Shown: positions 9,578 through 21,758 of the stretch, in pieces | Position numbering within the stretch: position 1 is the stretch's first letter | Layout: each line of letters opens with the position of its first letter | Assembly (NCBI GenBank): GCA_033398695.1 | Contig: JAWKAU010000219.1 | Span: 1 to 64,000, forward strand | Source: Orobanche coerulescens | Lineage: Eukaryota; Streptophyta; Magnoliopsida; Lamiales; Orobanchaceae | DNA length: 64,000 bases | Direction: 5' to 3' | The notes under the pieces: model-generated | What the model was told of the DNA's origin: nothing | Databases searched by the model: none | What the model saw: only the letters and a program-made list of their open reading frames with translations | Made by a program: the position numbers and the translations under genes

Positions 9578-10894
9578 TTGTATCGAAAAATTTCTGAACT
9601 CACGCAAGGAAAGCTAAGTGTCGAGGAGTACATCGAGGAGTTTGAAAACTTATCCTTGATGGGAGAACTTGAAGAAAGCGAAGAATTGCGGATGTCCCGT
9701 TTCCTACGAGGTTTGAACAAAAATATTGCTAATTCCGTGGAACTCTACCCCTATTCCGACTTTGATACTTTATGCGGACTTTGCATAAAGTTGGAAAATC
9801 AAAACAAAACAAAACTCTCTAAACCCGAGTTCCCACCTAAATACGGAAATACCAACTTTGGTGCGAGTTCTAGCTCGTTTCCAAAACCTGTCACCACAAG
9901 CCAGCCCGTTACTACCATTCCAAAAACTCCTATCACACCAAAAGAAACAAGCCTATCTAAAGTCCGGTGTTTCAAATGTCAAGGATTTGGACACTATCAA
10001 AGTGCTTGTCCAAATCGGAGGATTGTGATGTTACGAGAAGCCATAACCGCCCGAGAGGAATTACTAGCCGAAGAAGAAAGAGTTGGAGACGTTTTTAACT
10101 TAGAAGCTGACGAAGAAGAAGAAGAATGCGAGGCATACGATGCCCCGAACTATGACACGAACCTCGTCCTTCGCATGTTACAAACGAAGGCCGCCCCCAG
10201 TGACGAAGAACAACGCGACCAAATCTTCCACACGAAGTGTCGTGTCGGAGATAAGTGGTGTAGCTTGATCATTGACGGTGGAAGTTGTACAAATGTGGCA
10301 TCAAGCGAGATGGTCTCAAAACTCGGTTTGATCACCACGGCCCATCCTAAGCCGTATGCACTCCATTGGCTCGATGATGGAAACAAAGTGAAAGTATCAA
10401 GACAAGTGAAGGTCGGACTCACCATGGGTTCGTATGGCGATGATATTACATGCGATGTACTACCGATGGACGCATGTCACGTGTTATTAGGAAGACCTTG
10501 GTTATTTGATCGGGACGTACTACATCGAGGGAGGAGTAATGAGTATGAGTTACGTGACAAAGGTAAAAAAATTGTTCTTAAACCTATGTCACCTCAAGCT
10601 ATCCGGACGATGAGTTCGAAAAAAGTCGAAGGACCGAAACTTACGATGTTTGCAAACGAGAAAGAAGTCGAACACGCCATTGACGATGGCGAACGTGTTT
10701 ATTTGATGATGATCAAAGAGGTCCGAAATCTTGCCACCAAATCGCAACATGAGGAAGAGATAGACTCACTATTACACGAGTTTTCGGACGTATTTCGAAG
10801 ACTTGCGGTAGGATTACCACCTATCCGCTGGATTGAACACCGATTGATCTTATACCGGAGCTCCATTACCGAACAAAGCAACAGATCGTTGTAA
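9578..10894 (+). pseudogene. gag-pol: B gag C-terminus, protease and start of RT (438-codon open frame)
   Basis: This is the longest uninterrupted gag-pol piece here. It runs from YRKISELTQGKLSVEEYIEE through the knuckle (9968-10009, C-X2-C-X4-H-X4-C) and an acidic linker (EADEEEEECEAYDAPNYDTN). The protease has IIDGGSCTNVAS (~10268) and CHVLLGRPWLFDRD. After MMIKEVRNLATKS it frameshifts near 10795, before RT. Gag and protease share one frame with no stop between, so this family would make a single Gag-Pol polyprotein. Confidence 0.9.
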
Positions 10895-12545
10895 TCCCGA
10901 AGAAACCAAAGAACTACAACGTCAAATTGAGGAACTCATGAATCACGGGGATGTCCGAGAAAGTTTGAGTCCGTGTGCGGTTCCGTTCTACTTGTACCAA
11001 AAAAGACGGAACATGGCGAATGTGTATTGACAAGAGAGCCGTGAATAACATCACCGTCAAGTATCGGTTTCCCATCCCGAGACTAGACGACATCCGGACG
11101 AGTTACATGGCTCGGTTATATTTTCCAAAGTTGATTTACTGAGCGGATACCATCAAATCCGCATGCGAGAGGGAGACGAATGGAAAACGGCGTTTAAAAC
11201 AAAGAATGGACTTTACGAATGGGTTGTGATGCCATTCGGCCTCACCAACGCCCGAGCACTTTTATGAGGTTGATGAACGAGGTTCTTAAACCTTTCTTGG
11301 GAAAGTTTGTTGTCGTGTACTTAGACGACATTTTGATCTACAAATCGGTCCGTAGAGGAACATCTCGAACATTTGCGTACGTATTTGAGACGCTAAGGGA
11401 ACAAAACTTTATGGAAAACGGAGAAGTGTACTTTCCTAGTCGAGAGTCTTGTCTTTCTGCTATGTTGTTTCGAAGACGGAGTTTCGGTCGACCAAGAGAA
11501 GATCGCGGCAATCAAGTCGTGGCCGACCCCAAGGACAATCACGGAGGTCCGGTCATTTCATGGCCTCGCTTCTTTTTACCGACGATTCATACGGGACTTT
11601 AGCACTATCTCCATCCGATCACGGAGTGTCCGAAAGGGAACCTTTGCATGGAACGAGGCGGCCCAAAAGGCTTTTGAAAATTTAAAGGGAAAATTATGTG
11701 AAGCGCCGATTTTGACGTTACCCGATTTTTCACAACCGTTTGAGGTAGAATGCGACGCTAGCGGAGTTGGAATCGGGCGGTGCTTATTCAAAGAGGCCGT
11801 CACATCGCCTATTTTTCGGAGAAGTTTAGTGGCGCCCGAGTTTATTATTGTTCTTAAGACTAGGAGATCTATGCTTTCGTAAGAGCTCTCTATCTTTGGA
11901 GTCTTTATCTGCTCGAAACATTTCGTGCCGCATTCGGATCACGAGTCGTTGAAATACATCAACGACAGAGTAAGCTAAGCCCGAGACATGCAAAATGGGT
12001 GGAATTTTTACAATCTTTTCACTTTTCATCCAAGTACAAAGACGGAAGAGTAATGTAGTGGCGGATGCACTATCGAGACGGTATGCCCATCATCGATGCT
12101 AGATGTTCGTTTGTTGGGGTTCGAAACTTTGAAAGATCATTACAACGACGATTTGGACTTCGGGAAATTTTTAACCGTTGTAAAACGGCCCTGCACGAGG
12201 AATTTGTTTTACAGATGGCTTTCTTTTCAAGGGAAATAAATTATGTGTGCCAAACATACACGGGAATTCTTTGGTTCGGGAGGCGCACGGAGGAGGACTA
12301 GCCGGTCATTTCGGCTCGACCAAGACTGTAGAGGTGCTAAAAGAACATTTCTTTTGGCCGAAGATGTATGGTGACGTAAGCACAATCGTGAGCAAATGCG
12401 TAACTTGTCACATGATGAAAAGTTCGTTCAAGTCGAGTACATACATGCCGTTGCCAATACCGTTACGACCGTGGGAGGATGTCTCGATGGATTTTATTGT
12501 GGCTTTACCTCGTACTCAACGAGGCAAAGACTCGATCATGGTGGT
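10895..12545 (+). pseudogene. pol: B RT, RNase H and integrase N-terminus, degraded
   Basis: RT blocks include VMPFGLTNA (~11227) and [11 protein letters not shown] (~11310). RNase H and [15 protein letters not shown] (~11995) are in scattered frames. The integrase zinc region is intact in the 12247-12545 frame ([39 protein letters not shown]), followed by [20 protein letters not shown], where C interrupts at GTGGT. Confidence 0.85.
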
Positions 12546-13456
12546 TGATACGATATCTAATATTCCGGTCGAAGAAGCTCCGATAAAAATCGACATTCAC
12601 GATGATACAAATGCGCATGTTCATGCATCATTATATTTGGGAGAAAAGAATACGCGGATTGGAGTTACGTTGTTAATCTAACAGAGTGACGAGAACTCGA
12701 CGACGAAATCGGTCCAAAAGCATGAAGATCGACCAAAACATGCTTGAAAGGGACCCTTTGTCTTCATATCTTTCACAAGATAAGTGAAGATAACCTCCTT
12801 CCCCACCTTGTTTGAAAAATCGGCCAAGACAAAATAAAAGATCCCATCTTCATATCTTATCAAGATACATAAAGATCATGTCCTAAATAAATCTCCCAAG
12901 ACTCCCCACAAAATCGGCCAAAATTTCCATGGATAAAGACTTTCATCAAGTCTTCTTTCAACATGTCAAAGTCATGCACACTACATTCCAAGATACTTGA
13001 AGATTGTCCAAGATCTTGCCTTCCCCACACTACATTCGGCCGAACATGAGGAAGATTGGTGGCTCGTTTTTTTCTTGTTGTTTTTGTATCATTATCCTTG
13101 TATACTACTATATATAGTAGTCCATTTGATGATTGTAATATATCTTGAACCTTGAAAGTAATAAACCTTGTATTTCCTTTGAAATATACGTTGAACGAGT
13201 TCAACAAAACTTTAGTTATTGTTTCGACGCGTCTCGAGATTTTAACTTGATCAATTCTCAAAAGGTCTTGGGAAGAGATTAGCTTTTATCGAGTTATAGG
13301 TCTAGTTCGATAAAACACATCAAACTCCGTACATCATACTACATCACGACCGAACACCATCAAATTTCGGCCACCCTTAGTAAAATTCAAGTGATACTTT
13401 GATACTTGTTAAACTTCCGTTGTATTTTATACGTATTACTTACGTAATTCGTATCA
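12546..13456 (+). repeat. C 5' LTR
   Basis: TGATACGATATC...TTCGTATCA. Palindromic TATA at 13104-13121, here within GTATACTACT. The tail-coding segment ends at TAA 12679-12681. Confidence 0.93.
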
Positions 13457-13460
13457 TAAG

Positions 13461-13473
13461 TGGTATCAGAGAC
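13461..13473 (+). promoter_or_regulatory. C primer binding site
   Basis: TGGTATCAGAGAC: 12 of 13 bases match the initiator-Met complement. Confidence 0.88.
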
Positions 13474-13507
13474 ATTTGCCTCACAATTCTCGACGTTACT
13501 CAAGAAG

Positions 13508-14343
13508 ATGGCATTCACCGATGAAGAAGTGGCACAACTACGTGACGTTCTTCGTGGCTTACCGGAGCCCAGAATCCAAGCACGACGAGGATACGACACC
13601 ATGCATGCACCACGACATGCTGATGAATACAAGACAAGCGAACTCCCGGAGTTCGTAGGCGGCACCGATCCCGAGGTTTATTTGGAGTGGGAAAGAAAAA
13701 TTGAACGAATGTTTGAGTTCAAGGATCTCAATGACGAGGTACGTTGCAAGTATGCGATCCTCAAACTTGGAAAGGGAGCTTCCCTTTGGTTTGAGCGAAT
13801 GAAGACACAAAGAGTTCGTGCTTAAAATAGAAGATACGTCGTGGATTCTCTAAAAAGAAACTACGAAAGAGATATGTCCCGACTACACACAAGTTAAGCT
13901 TGTATCGAAAAATTTCGAACTCACGCAAGGAAAACTAAGTGTCGAGGAGTACATCGAGGAGTTTGAAAACTTATCCTTGATGGGAGAACTTGAAGAAAGC
14001 GAAGAATTGCGGATGTCCCGTTTCCTACGAGGTTTGAACAAAAACATTGCTAATTCCGTGGAACTCTACCCCTATTCCGACTTTGATACTTTATGCGGAC
14101 TTTGCATAAAGTTGGAAAATCAAAACAAAACAAAACTCTAAACCCGAATTCCCACCTAAATACGGAAATACCAACTTTGGCGCGAGTTCTAGCTCGTTTC
14201 CAAAACCTATCACCACAAGCCAACCCGTTACTACCATCCCAAAAACTCCTATCACACCAAAAGAAACAAGCCTATCTAAAGTCCGGTGTTTCAAATGTCA
14301 AGGATTTGGACACTATCAAAGTGCTTGTCCAAATCGGAGGATT
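13508..14343 (+). pseudogene. gag: C gag, frameshifted
   Basis: ATG 13508 opens the standard MAFTDEEVAQLRDVLRG frame to 13825. As in B it breaks just after KTQRVRA, where GGTAAAGAGAAG of the family has become TTAAAATAGAAG. Later pieces hold EEYIEEFENLSLMGEL and the knuckle at ~14287-14328 in another frame. The break at the same residue as in B is notable. Confidence 0.85.
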
Positions 14344-15529
14344 GTGACGTTACGAGAAGCCATAGCCGTCCGAGAAGAATTACTAGCCGAAGAAGAAAGA
14401 GTTGGAGATGTTTTTAACTTAGAAGCTGACGAAGAAGAAGAAGAATGCGAGGCATATGATGCCCCGAACTATGACACGAACCTCGTCCTTCGCATGTTAC
14501 AAACGAAGGCCGCCCCAAGTGACGAAGAACAACGAGACCAAATCTTCCACACGAAGTGTCGTGGTCGAGATAAATGGTGTAGCTTGATCATTGACGGTGG
14601 AAGTTGTACAAACGTTGCATCAAGCGAGATGGTCTCAAAACTCGGTTTGATCACCACGGCCCATCCTAAGCCGTATGCACTCCATTGGCTCGATGATGGA
14701 AACAAGGTGAAAGTATCAAGGCAAGTGAAGGTCGGACTCACCATGGGTTCGTATGGCGATGATATTACATGCGATGTACTACCGATGGACGCATGTCACG
14801 TATTATTAGGAAGACCTTGGTTATTTGATCGGACGTACTACATCGAGGAGGAGTAACGAGTATGAGTTACGTGACAAAGGTAAAAAAATTGTTCTTAAAC
14901 CTATGTCACCTCAAGCTATCCGGACGATGAGTTCAAAAAAAGTCGAAGGGCCGAAACTTACGATGTTTGCAAACGAGAAAGAAGTCGAACACGCCATTGA
15001 CGATGGCGAATGTGTTTATTTGATGATGATCAAAGAGGTCCGAAATCTTGCCACCAAATCGCACCATGAGGAAAAGATAGATGCCCTATTACACGAGTTT
15101 TCGGACGTATTCCCTGAAGACTTGCCGGTAGGATTACCACCTATCCGCGGAATTGAACACCAGATTGATCTTATACCGGGAGCTCCATTACCGAACAAAG
15201 CGGCGTATCGTTGTAATCCCGAAGAAACCAAAGAACTACAACGACAAATTGATGAACTCATGAATCACGGATATGTCCGAGAAAGTTTAAGTCCGTGTGC
15301 GGTTCCAGTCCTACTTGTACCAAAAAAAGACGGAACATGGCGAATGTGTATTGACAGTAGAGCCGTGAATAACATCACCGTCAAGTATCGGTTTCCCATC
15401 CCGAGACTAGACGACATGCTGGACGAGTTACATGGCTCGGTTATATTTTCCAAAGTTGATTTACGGAGCGGATACCATCAAATCCGCATGCGAGAGGGAG
15501 ACGAATGGAAAACGGCGTTTAAAACATAG
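14344..15529 (+). pseudogene. pol: C protease and RT N-terminal half
   Basis: Open from 14344 through LIIDGGSCTNVASSEMV (~14585) to RPWLFDR, then a frameshift near 14830. The next frame (14825-15529) holds the protease-RT linker and [61 protein letters not shown]. It ends at TAG 15527-15529, where D has a sense codon (...FKTKNG). Confidence 0.88.
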
Positions 15530-16677
15530 AACGGACTTTACGAATGGGTTGTGATGCCATTCGGCCTCACCAACGCCCCGAGCACTTTTATGAGGTTGAT
15601 GAACGAGGTTCTTAAACCTTTCTTGGGAAAGTTTGTTGTCGTGTACTTAGATGACATTTTGATCTACAAATGTCCGTAGAGGAACATCTCGAACATTTGC
15701 GGTACGTATTTGAGACGCTAAGGGAACAAAAACTTTATGGAAAACGGGAGAAGTGTACTTTCCTAGTCGAGAGTCTTATCTTTCTCGGCTATGTTGTTTC
15801 GAAAGACGGAGTTTCGGTCGACCAAGAGAAGATCGCGGCAATCAAGTCGTGGCCGACCCCAAAGACAATCACGGAGGTACGGTCATTTCATGGCCTCGCT
15901 TCTTTTTACCGACGATTCATACGGGACTTTAGCACTATCTCCAGTCCGATCACGGAGTGTCTGAAAAAAGGAACCTTTGCATGGAACGAGGCGGCCCAAA
16001 AGGCTTTTGAAAATTTAAAGGGAAAATTATGTGAAGCACCGATTTTGATGTTACCCGATTTTTCACAACCGTTTGAGGTGGAATGCGACGCTAGCGGAGT
16101 TGGAATCGGGGCAGTGCTTATTCAAAGAGGCCGTCCCATCGCCTATTTTTCGGAGAAGTTAAGTGGCGCCCGAGTGAATTATTGTACTTACGACAAGGAG
16201 TTCTATGCTATCGTAAGAGCACTCGATCATGGAGTCATTATCTCGTTCAAACATTTCGTGCTGCATTCGGATCACGAGTCGTTGAAATACATCAACGGAC
16301 AAAGTAAGCTAAGCCCGAGACATGCAAAATGGGTGGAATTTTTACAATCTTTTCACTTTTCATCCAAGTATAAAGACGGGAAGAGTAATGTAGTGGCGGA
16401 TGCACTATCGAGACGGTATGCCTTACTGTCGATGCTAGATGTTCGTTTGTTGGGGTTCGAGACTTTGAAAGATCATTACAACGATGATTTGGACTTCGGG
16501 GAAATTTTTAACCGTTGTCAAACGGCCCCGTACGAGGAATTTGTTTTACAAGATGGCTTTCTTTTCAAGGGAAATAAATTATGTGTGCCGAGACATACAC
16601 CGGAATTGCTTGGTTCTGGAGGCGCACGGAGGAGGACTAGCCGGTCATTTCGGCTCGACCAAGATCAGAGGTGCTAA
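15530..16677 (+). pseudogene. pol: C RT C-terminal half, RNase H, integrase N-terminus
   Basis: [16 protein letters not shown] and [11 protein letters not shown] (15541-15669) precede an indel where the family's SRSVEEH is shortened. The 15670-16677 frame holds the connection domain ([20 protein letters not shown]), RNase H ([52 protein letters not shown]) and the start of integrase. It shifts at LCVPRHT near 16605. Confidence 0.88.
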
Positions 16678-17816
16678 AAGAACATTTCTTTTGGCCAAGA
16701 TGTATGGTGACGTAAGCACAATCGTGAGCAAATGCGTAACTTGTCACATGATGAAAAGTTCGCTCAAGTCGAGTACATACATGCCGCTACAATACTGCTA
16801 CGACCGTGGGAGGATGTCTCGATGAATTTTATTGTGGCTTTACCTCGTACTCAACGAGGCAAAGACTCGATCATGGTGGTCGCCGACCGCTTTTGAAAAT
16901 GGCTCACTTTATCGCGTGCCACAAAATCGATGACGCAGTAATGTGGCGGACTTGTACTTCCGAAGTAGTTCGCTTACACGGAGTTCCAAAACTATCGTGT
17001 CGGATCGAGATTCCAAATTTCGAGTTACTTCGAATACTTTATGGAGGAAAGTAGGTACTAAACTCTGCTCAAGACTTCACATCACCCGCAAAACCGACGA
17101 TGCACCGAGGTAACTAATCGAACCTTGGGAGCATTATTGCGAGGGTTGGTAAATAAAACATGTAGGATTGGGACGTTAAACTTGCTCATGCGGAATTCGC
17201 ATACAACCGATCACCGGTTATGCCACGGCCCATTCACCTTTTGAAGTGGTATACGGATTAAATCCGCACTTGCCATTGGACTTGATTCCCTTGCCGAGCA
17301 ACGAATTGGTTCACAAAGACGCCAAGCAAAACTCAAATCAATGATAAAGTTACATGAAAAGATACGGAACGGATTAAAGAAGTGAATGAAATTTACAAAC
17401 GGAAGTCGAACAAAAATAAAAAGCGAGATTATTTGATGTTGGCGACTTAGTTTGGATACATTTGAGAAAAGAAAGATTCCCAAGCAAACGGAAGAACAAA
17501 TTGATGCCGAGAGCCGAGGGTCCGTACAAAATTGTGGAAAAAGTGAACGACAACGCATACAAAGTCGAACTTCCGCGAATACGGAGTACACGCGACTTTC
17601 AACGTAGGTGATCTCTCGCCTTACCTTGACGACGATGGCATTACGGAATTGAGGTCAATTCCTTTCAAAGAAGGAGGGAATGATACGATATCTAATATTC
17701 CTGGCCAAGAAGCTCCGATAAAAATCGACATTCACGACGATACAAATGCGCATGTTCATGCATCATTATATTTGGGAGAAAAGAATACGCGGATTGGAGT
17801 TACGTTGTTAATCTAA
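16600..17816 (+). pseudogene. pol: C integrase, frameshifted, tail in 3' LTR
   Basis: Fragments run in order: [13 protein letters not shown] (~16616), CVTCHMMKS (~16736), the DDE core pieces (LHGVPK ~16977; TNRTLG ~17113), then GDLVWIHLRKERFPSKRK and the GPY module (~17440-17570). The tail into the LTR reads EAPIKIDIHDDTNAHVHAS and ends at TAA 17814-17816. The same deletions as in A are present (CTTCCGCGAATACG; ATCACCGGTTATGCC). Confidence 0.83.
17667..17680 (+). promoter_or_regulatory. C polypurine tract
   Basis: AAAGAAGGAGGGAA, adjoining the 3' LTR. Confidence 0.87.
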
Positions 17817-18590
17817 CAGAGTGACGAGAACTCGACGACAAAATCGGTCCAAAAGCATGAAGATCGACCAAAACATGCTTGAAAGGGACCCTTTGTCTTC
17901 ATATCTTTCACAAGATAAGTGAAGATAACCTCCTTCCCCACCTTGTTTGAAAAATCGCCAAGACAAAATAAAAGATCCCATCTTCATATCTTATCAAGAT
18001 ACATAAAGATCATGTCCTAAATAAATCTCCCAAGACTCCCCACAAAATCGGCCAAAATTTCCATGGATAAAGACTTTCATCAAGTCTTCTTTCAACATGT
18101 CAAAGTCATGCACACTACATTCCAAGATACTTGAAGATTGTCCAAGATCTTGCCTTCCCCACACTACATTCGGCCGAACATGAGGAAGATTGGTGGCTCG
18201 TTTTTTTCTTGTTGTTTTTGTATCATTATCCTTGTATACTACTATATATAGTAGTCCATTTGATGATTGTAATATATCTTGAACCTTGAAAGTAATAAAC
18301 CTTGTATTTCCTTTGAAATATACGTTGAACGAGTTCAACAAAACTTTAGTTATTGTTTCGACGCGTCTCGAGATTTTAACTTGATCAATTCTCAAAAGGT
18401 CTTGGGAAGAGATTACCTTTTATCGAGTTATAGGTCTAGTTCGATAAAACACATCAAACTCCGTACATCATACTACATCACGGCCGAACACCATCAAATT
18501 TCGGCCACCCTTAGTAAAATTCAAGTGATACTTTGATACTTGTTAAACTTCCGTTGTAATTTATACGTATTACTTACGTAATTCGTATCA
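17681..18590 (+). repeat. C 3' LTR
   Basis: Nearly identical to 12546-13456. One visible difference is AATCGCCAAG against AATCGGCCAAG (one G lost). Palindromic TATA at 18238-18255. Confidence 0.93.
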
Positions 18591-19553
18591 GTGGTCGTCG
18601 ACCGTTTTTCGAAAATGGCTCACTTTATCGCGTGCCACAAAACCGATGATGCAAGCAATGTGGCGGACTTGTACTTCCGGGAAGTAGTTCGTTTGCACGG
18701 AGTTCCAAAAACTATCGTGTCGGATCGAGATTCCAAATTTCTGAGTTACTTCTGGAATACTTTATGGAGGAAAGTAGGTACTAAACTCCTATTCAGTACT
18801 TCACATCACCCGCAAACCGACGGACAGACCGAGGTAACTAATCGAACCTTGGGAGCATTATTGCGAGGGTTGGTAAATAAAACACAGAAGGATTGGGACG
18901 TTAAACTTGCCCATGCGGAATTCGCATACAACCGATCACCCGGTTATGCCACGGCCCATTCACCTTTTGAAGTGGTATACGGATTAAATCCGCACTTGCC
19001 ATTGGACTTGATTCCCTTGCCGAGCAACGAATTGGTTCACAAAGACGCCGAAGCAAAACTCAAATCAATGATGAAGTTACATGAAAAGATACGGAAACGG
19101 ATTAAAGAAGTGAATGAAATTTACAAACGGAAGTCGAACAAAAATAAAAAAGCGAGGTTATTTGATGTTGGCGACTTAGTTTGGATACATTTGAGAAAAG
19201 AAAGATTCCCAACCAAACGGAAGAACAAATTGATGCCGAGAGCCGAGGGTCCGTACAAAATTGTGGAAAAAGTGAACGACAACGCATACAAAGTCGAACT
19301 CCCGGGCGAATACGGAGTACACGCGACTTTCAACGTAGGTGATCTTTCGCCTTACCTTGACGACGATGGCATTACGGAATTGAGGTCAATTCCTTTCAAA
19401 GACGGAGGGAATGATACGATATCTAATATTCCAGTCGAAGAAGCTCCAATAAAAATCGACCTCCATGATGATGCAAACTCGCATGGCCATGCATCGTTAT
19501 ACTTAGGAGAAAATGTTAATCGGATTGGAGTTACGTTGTTAATCTCGGAATAA
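18591..19553 (+). pseudogene. pol: B integrase, C-terminal two thirds plus LTR-encoded tail (intact frame)
   Basis: 320 open codons after the C insertion. They begin in the core ([20 protein letters not shown]) and hold the second catalytic Asp ([14 protein letters not shown]) and third-residue region ([20 protein letters not shown]). Then come GDLVWIHLRKERFP, GPY (AEGPYKIVEKVNDNAYKVEL) and PGEYGVHATFNVGDLSPYLD. The frame crosses into the 3' LTR at 19412 and ends with TAA 19551-19553. I see no classical chromodomain after GPY. It is the cleanest integrase C-terminus in the window and the best reference for the frames of the others. Confidence 0.92.
19398..19411 (+). promoter_or_regulatory. 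B polypurine tract
   Basis: AAAGACGGAGGGAA before TGATACG, identical to A's. Confidence 0.88.
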
Positions 19554-20425
19554 CGTAAAACTCGACGACGGAATCGGTCCGAAAGCATGAAAAACCGGCC
19601 GTATCATGCTTGAAAGGGACTCATGATTGTCAAGATACATGACATCAACAAATCGGCCCTACTAGATATTGAGAAAGACTTTCATCACCTAATAACACCA
19701 AAATTCACCATGATCTCCTTCCCCACAAAAATCGGCCATATCATGAGATTGAGGAAGACTTTCTTCAAGCATGTTCTTCATGTCACCATCAAGATATCTT
19801 CATCAAATCTACACCAAATCCTCCTCACTCCTTGATTAAGATCGGCCGATTGGAAGCTTGCAAGAAGGGATGATTTGTGAAGACTTTCATCAAGGATCCT
19901 TCATGTCACCATCATGAAATAAAGACCAAGATTTCTTCATGTCTCAATCAAACAATAAAATCCAAGATTGCTTGGTATCTCCTTGATATTTTCGGCCGAT
20001 TAGGATGTTGCTAGGAAGTTTCGTTTTCTCGTTTTGTTGTATTTTCTTTCGGATGGAAACTACTATATATAGTAGTGCTCGTTGTATTTGTAACATATCT
20101 TGAATCATAATAAACCTTGTATTTCCTTTGAAATATACGTTGAACGAGTTCAACAAACTTTAGTTATTGTTTCGACGCGTCTCGAGATTTTAACTTGATC
20201 AATTCTCAAAAGGTCTTGGGAAGAGATTACCTTTTATCGAGTTATAGGTCTAGTTCGATAAAACACATCAAACTCCGTACATCATACTACATCACGGCCG
20301 AAAACCGTATAATTTCAGGCCACCACCTTGTATTTTTGGTTGATACTTTGATACTTGTCAAGACATAATAATCTTCCGTTGTATTTTATACGCTTTACGT
20401 ACACTTACATACGTAATTCGTATCA
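19412..20425 (+). repeat. B 3' LTR
   Basis: Near-identical to 8114-9131. Palindromic TATA at 20059-20076. Followed by GGTAG and the resumed O LTR. Confidence 0.94.
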
Positions 20426-20867
20426 GGTAGAGTTAGTTTTTTCCTATAAATAGGCTTTGATAAGTCTTGTAATGATATATGTATTATGAATTTGAATGTG
20501 AAAGAATACACTTTGTGTTTCTATCATTGGTAAATGATTTTTACCGAAACTTGATTTTTATTCGACGCGTTTTCGAGTATTAATCCGATTGATTCTCAAT
20601 AGGTCTTGGGAAGAAATCACCTTATCGAGTTATAGGTCTAACTCGATAAACCCTTGTTCTTGATCGTTCAAGTCTTCTTGATCGATATTATCGCTTTTTC
20701 CGATATTACTTCCATTTTTCATTTGTTCGAATTTTCATCGTCGTATTTGATATTACTCCCACAAAATACATCCAAAAACACCCATAATCATAAAAAGCCT
20801 TCCGCTACGATATTCCTACATACACTCCGAACGATACATATCCGCCTCTCCCGGAGAATTCGCATCA
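20426..20867 (+). repeat. O 3' LTR, second part (promoter, R, U5)
   Basis: Continues O's U3 after the A+B insertion: GGTAG-AGTTAG..., TATA region, R/U5, ending AATTCGCATCA at 20867. Bases 20648-20867 match the 5' LTR remnant at 1-215. Confidence 0.9.
20444..20454 (+). promoter_or_regulatory. O TATA box
   Basis: CTATAAATAGG, aligned with CTATAAGTAGG in E (34611) and CTATAAGTAG in G (36621). The A+B insertion point lies only about 14-18 bases upstream, so O's U3 is cut from its TATA box by ~18 kb. Confidence 0.75.
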
Positions 20868-21707
20868 GATACGATATCAACTATCTCAATCGAAGAGAAG
20901 TCAATAAAAATCGATATCAACGATGATACAAAGCTGCACTCCCATGCATCATCATACTTGGGCGAGAAGAATACGCGAATTGGAGTTACGTTATTAATCG
21001 AAACCGGAGTTACGTAAGCATGGCGACGAAATTAACGTTGTACTCGGAATTGGTCCAAATTATGGAGATTCGGCCGATTTGGCCCAAGATGCATGAAGAT
21101 TTTATATCATATCTTGTCCAAAATCTTGAAGATCTCCTCCCCCACACCTTTGATTTTCGGCCGAAGCATGCTCTCCTTGGTGAAGACTTTCATCAAGCTT
21201 TTCTTCATGTCAAAGTCATCAATAATAAGTCCAAGATCTTGAAGATCTCCTCCCCCACACCCTTGATATTTCGGCCGAAGCATGCTAGGAAGAAGACTTG
21301 AAGTTTCTTTTTTTTTTTCTTGTTTTTATTTCCTTATTGTTGTATACTACTATATATAGTAGTTCACGTTGTTGTTGTATGCATCTTGAAAGTTATAAAC
21401 ATTGTATTTCTCTTGAAATATACGTTGAACGAGTTCAACAAAACTTTGGTTATTATTTCGACGCGTCTCGAATTATAACTTGATCAATTCTCAATAGGTC
21501 TTGAGGAGAGATTATCTTTATCGAGTTATAGGTCTAATTCGATAAAACACATTCAATCCCATAAACTACCCTACCTCACGGCCGAAACCATAAAAATTCG
21601 GCCACCACCTTTTATTTTCGTTGTTACTTTGATACTTGTAAAAACCGTGATAATCTTCCGTTGTATTTTATACGTTTTACATACACTTATATACGTAATT
21701 CGTATCA
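20868..21707 (+). repeat. D 5' LTR
   Basis: GATACGATATCAACTATC...TTCGTATCA. Compared with the 3' copy only the first T is missing. Palindromic TATA at 21346-21363. U3 has a direct repeat of a CTTGAAGATCTCCTCCCCCA-like segment (about 21131 and 21238). Confidence 0.9.
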
Positions 21708-21711
21708 TAAG

Positions 21712-21724
21712 TGGTATCGGAGAC
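21712..21724 (+). promoter_or_regulatory. D primer binding site
   Basis: TGGTATCGGAGAC, four bases after the LTR. Confidence 0.87.
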
Positions 21725-21758
21725 AGTCGTTTCACGATTCTCGACGTTACTCAAGAAG

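Larger units (their letters stand above)
12546..18590 (+). mobile_element. CRM-like element C inside B's integrase
   Basis: LTRs 12546-13456 (911 bp) and 17681-18590 (910 bp). Target duplication GTGGT at 12541-12545 and 18591-18595; with one copy kept, B's DNA reads ATGGTGGTCGTCG exactly as in the uninterrupted copies. The coding region is broken in several places. Confidence 0.94.
8114..20425 (+). mobile_element. CRM-like element B, interrupted by C
   Basis: 5' LTR 8114-9131, internal 9132-12545 and 18591-19411, 3' LTR 19412-20425, flanked by GGTAG. C (12546-18590) sits in the integrase gene with target duplication GTGGT. LTR lengths are 1018 and 1014 bp. Confidence 0.93.
1..20867 (+). mobile_element. 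Non-autonomous LTR retrotransposon O (5' end outside window)
   Basis: The order is end of 5' LTR (1-215), primer site, one Gag-like/acidic reading frame (323-1597), polypurine tract, and a 3' LTR starting at 1414. That LTR is split at 2178 by elements A and B and resumes at 20426-20867. It has no protease, RT, RNase H or integrase core, only the last ~30 integrase residues. The 3' LTR is followed directly by GATACGATATC, which is D's LTR start without its first T. This suggests O inserted one base inside D's 5' LTR with a GATAC target duplication. Confidence 0.8.
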
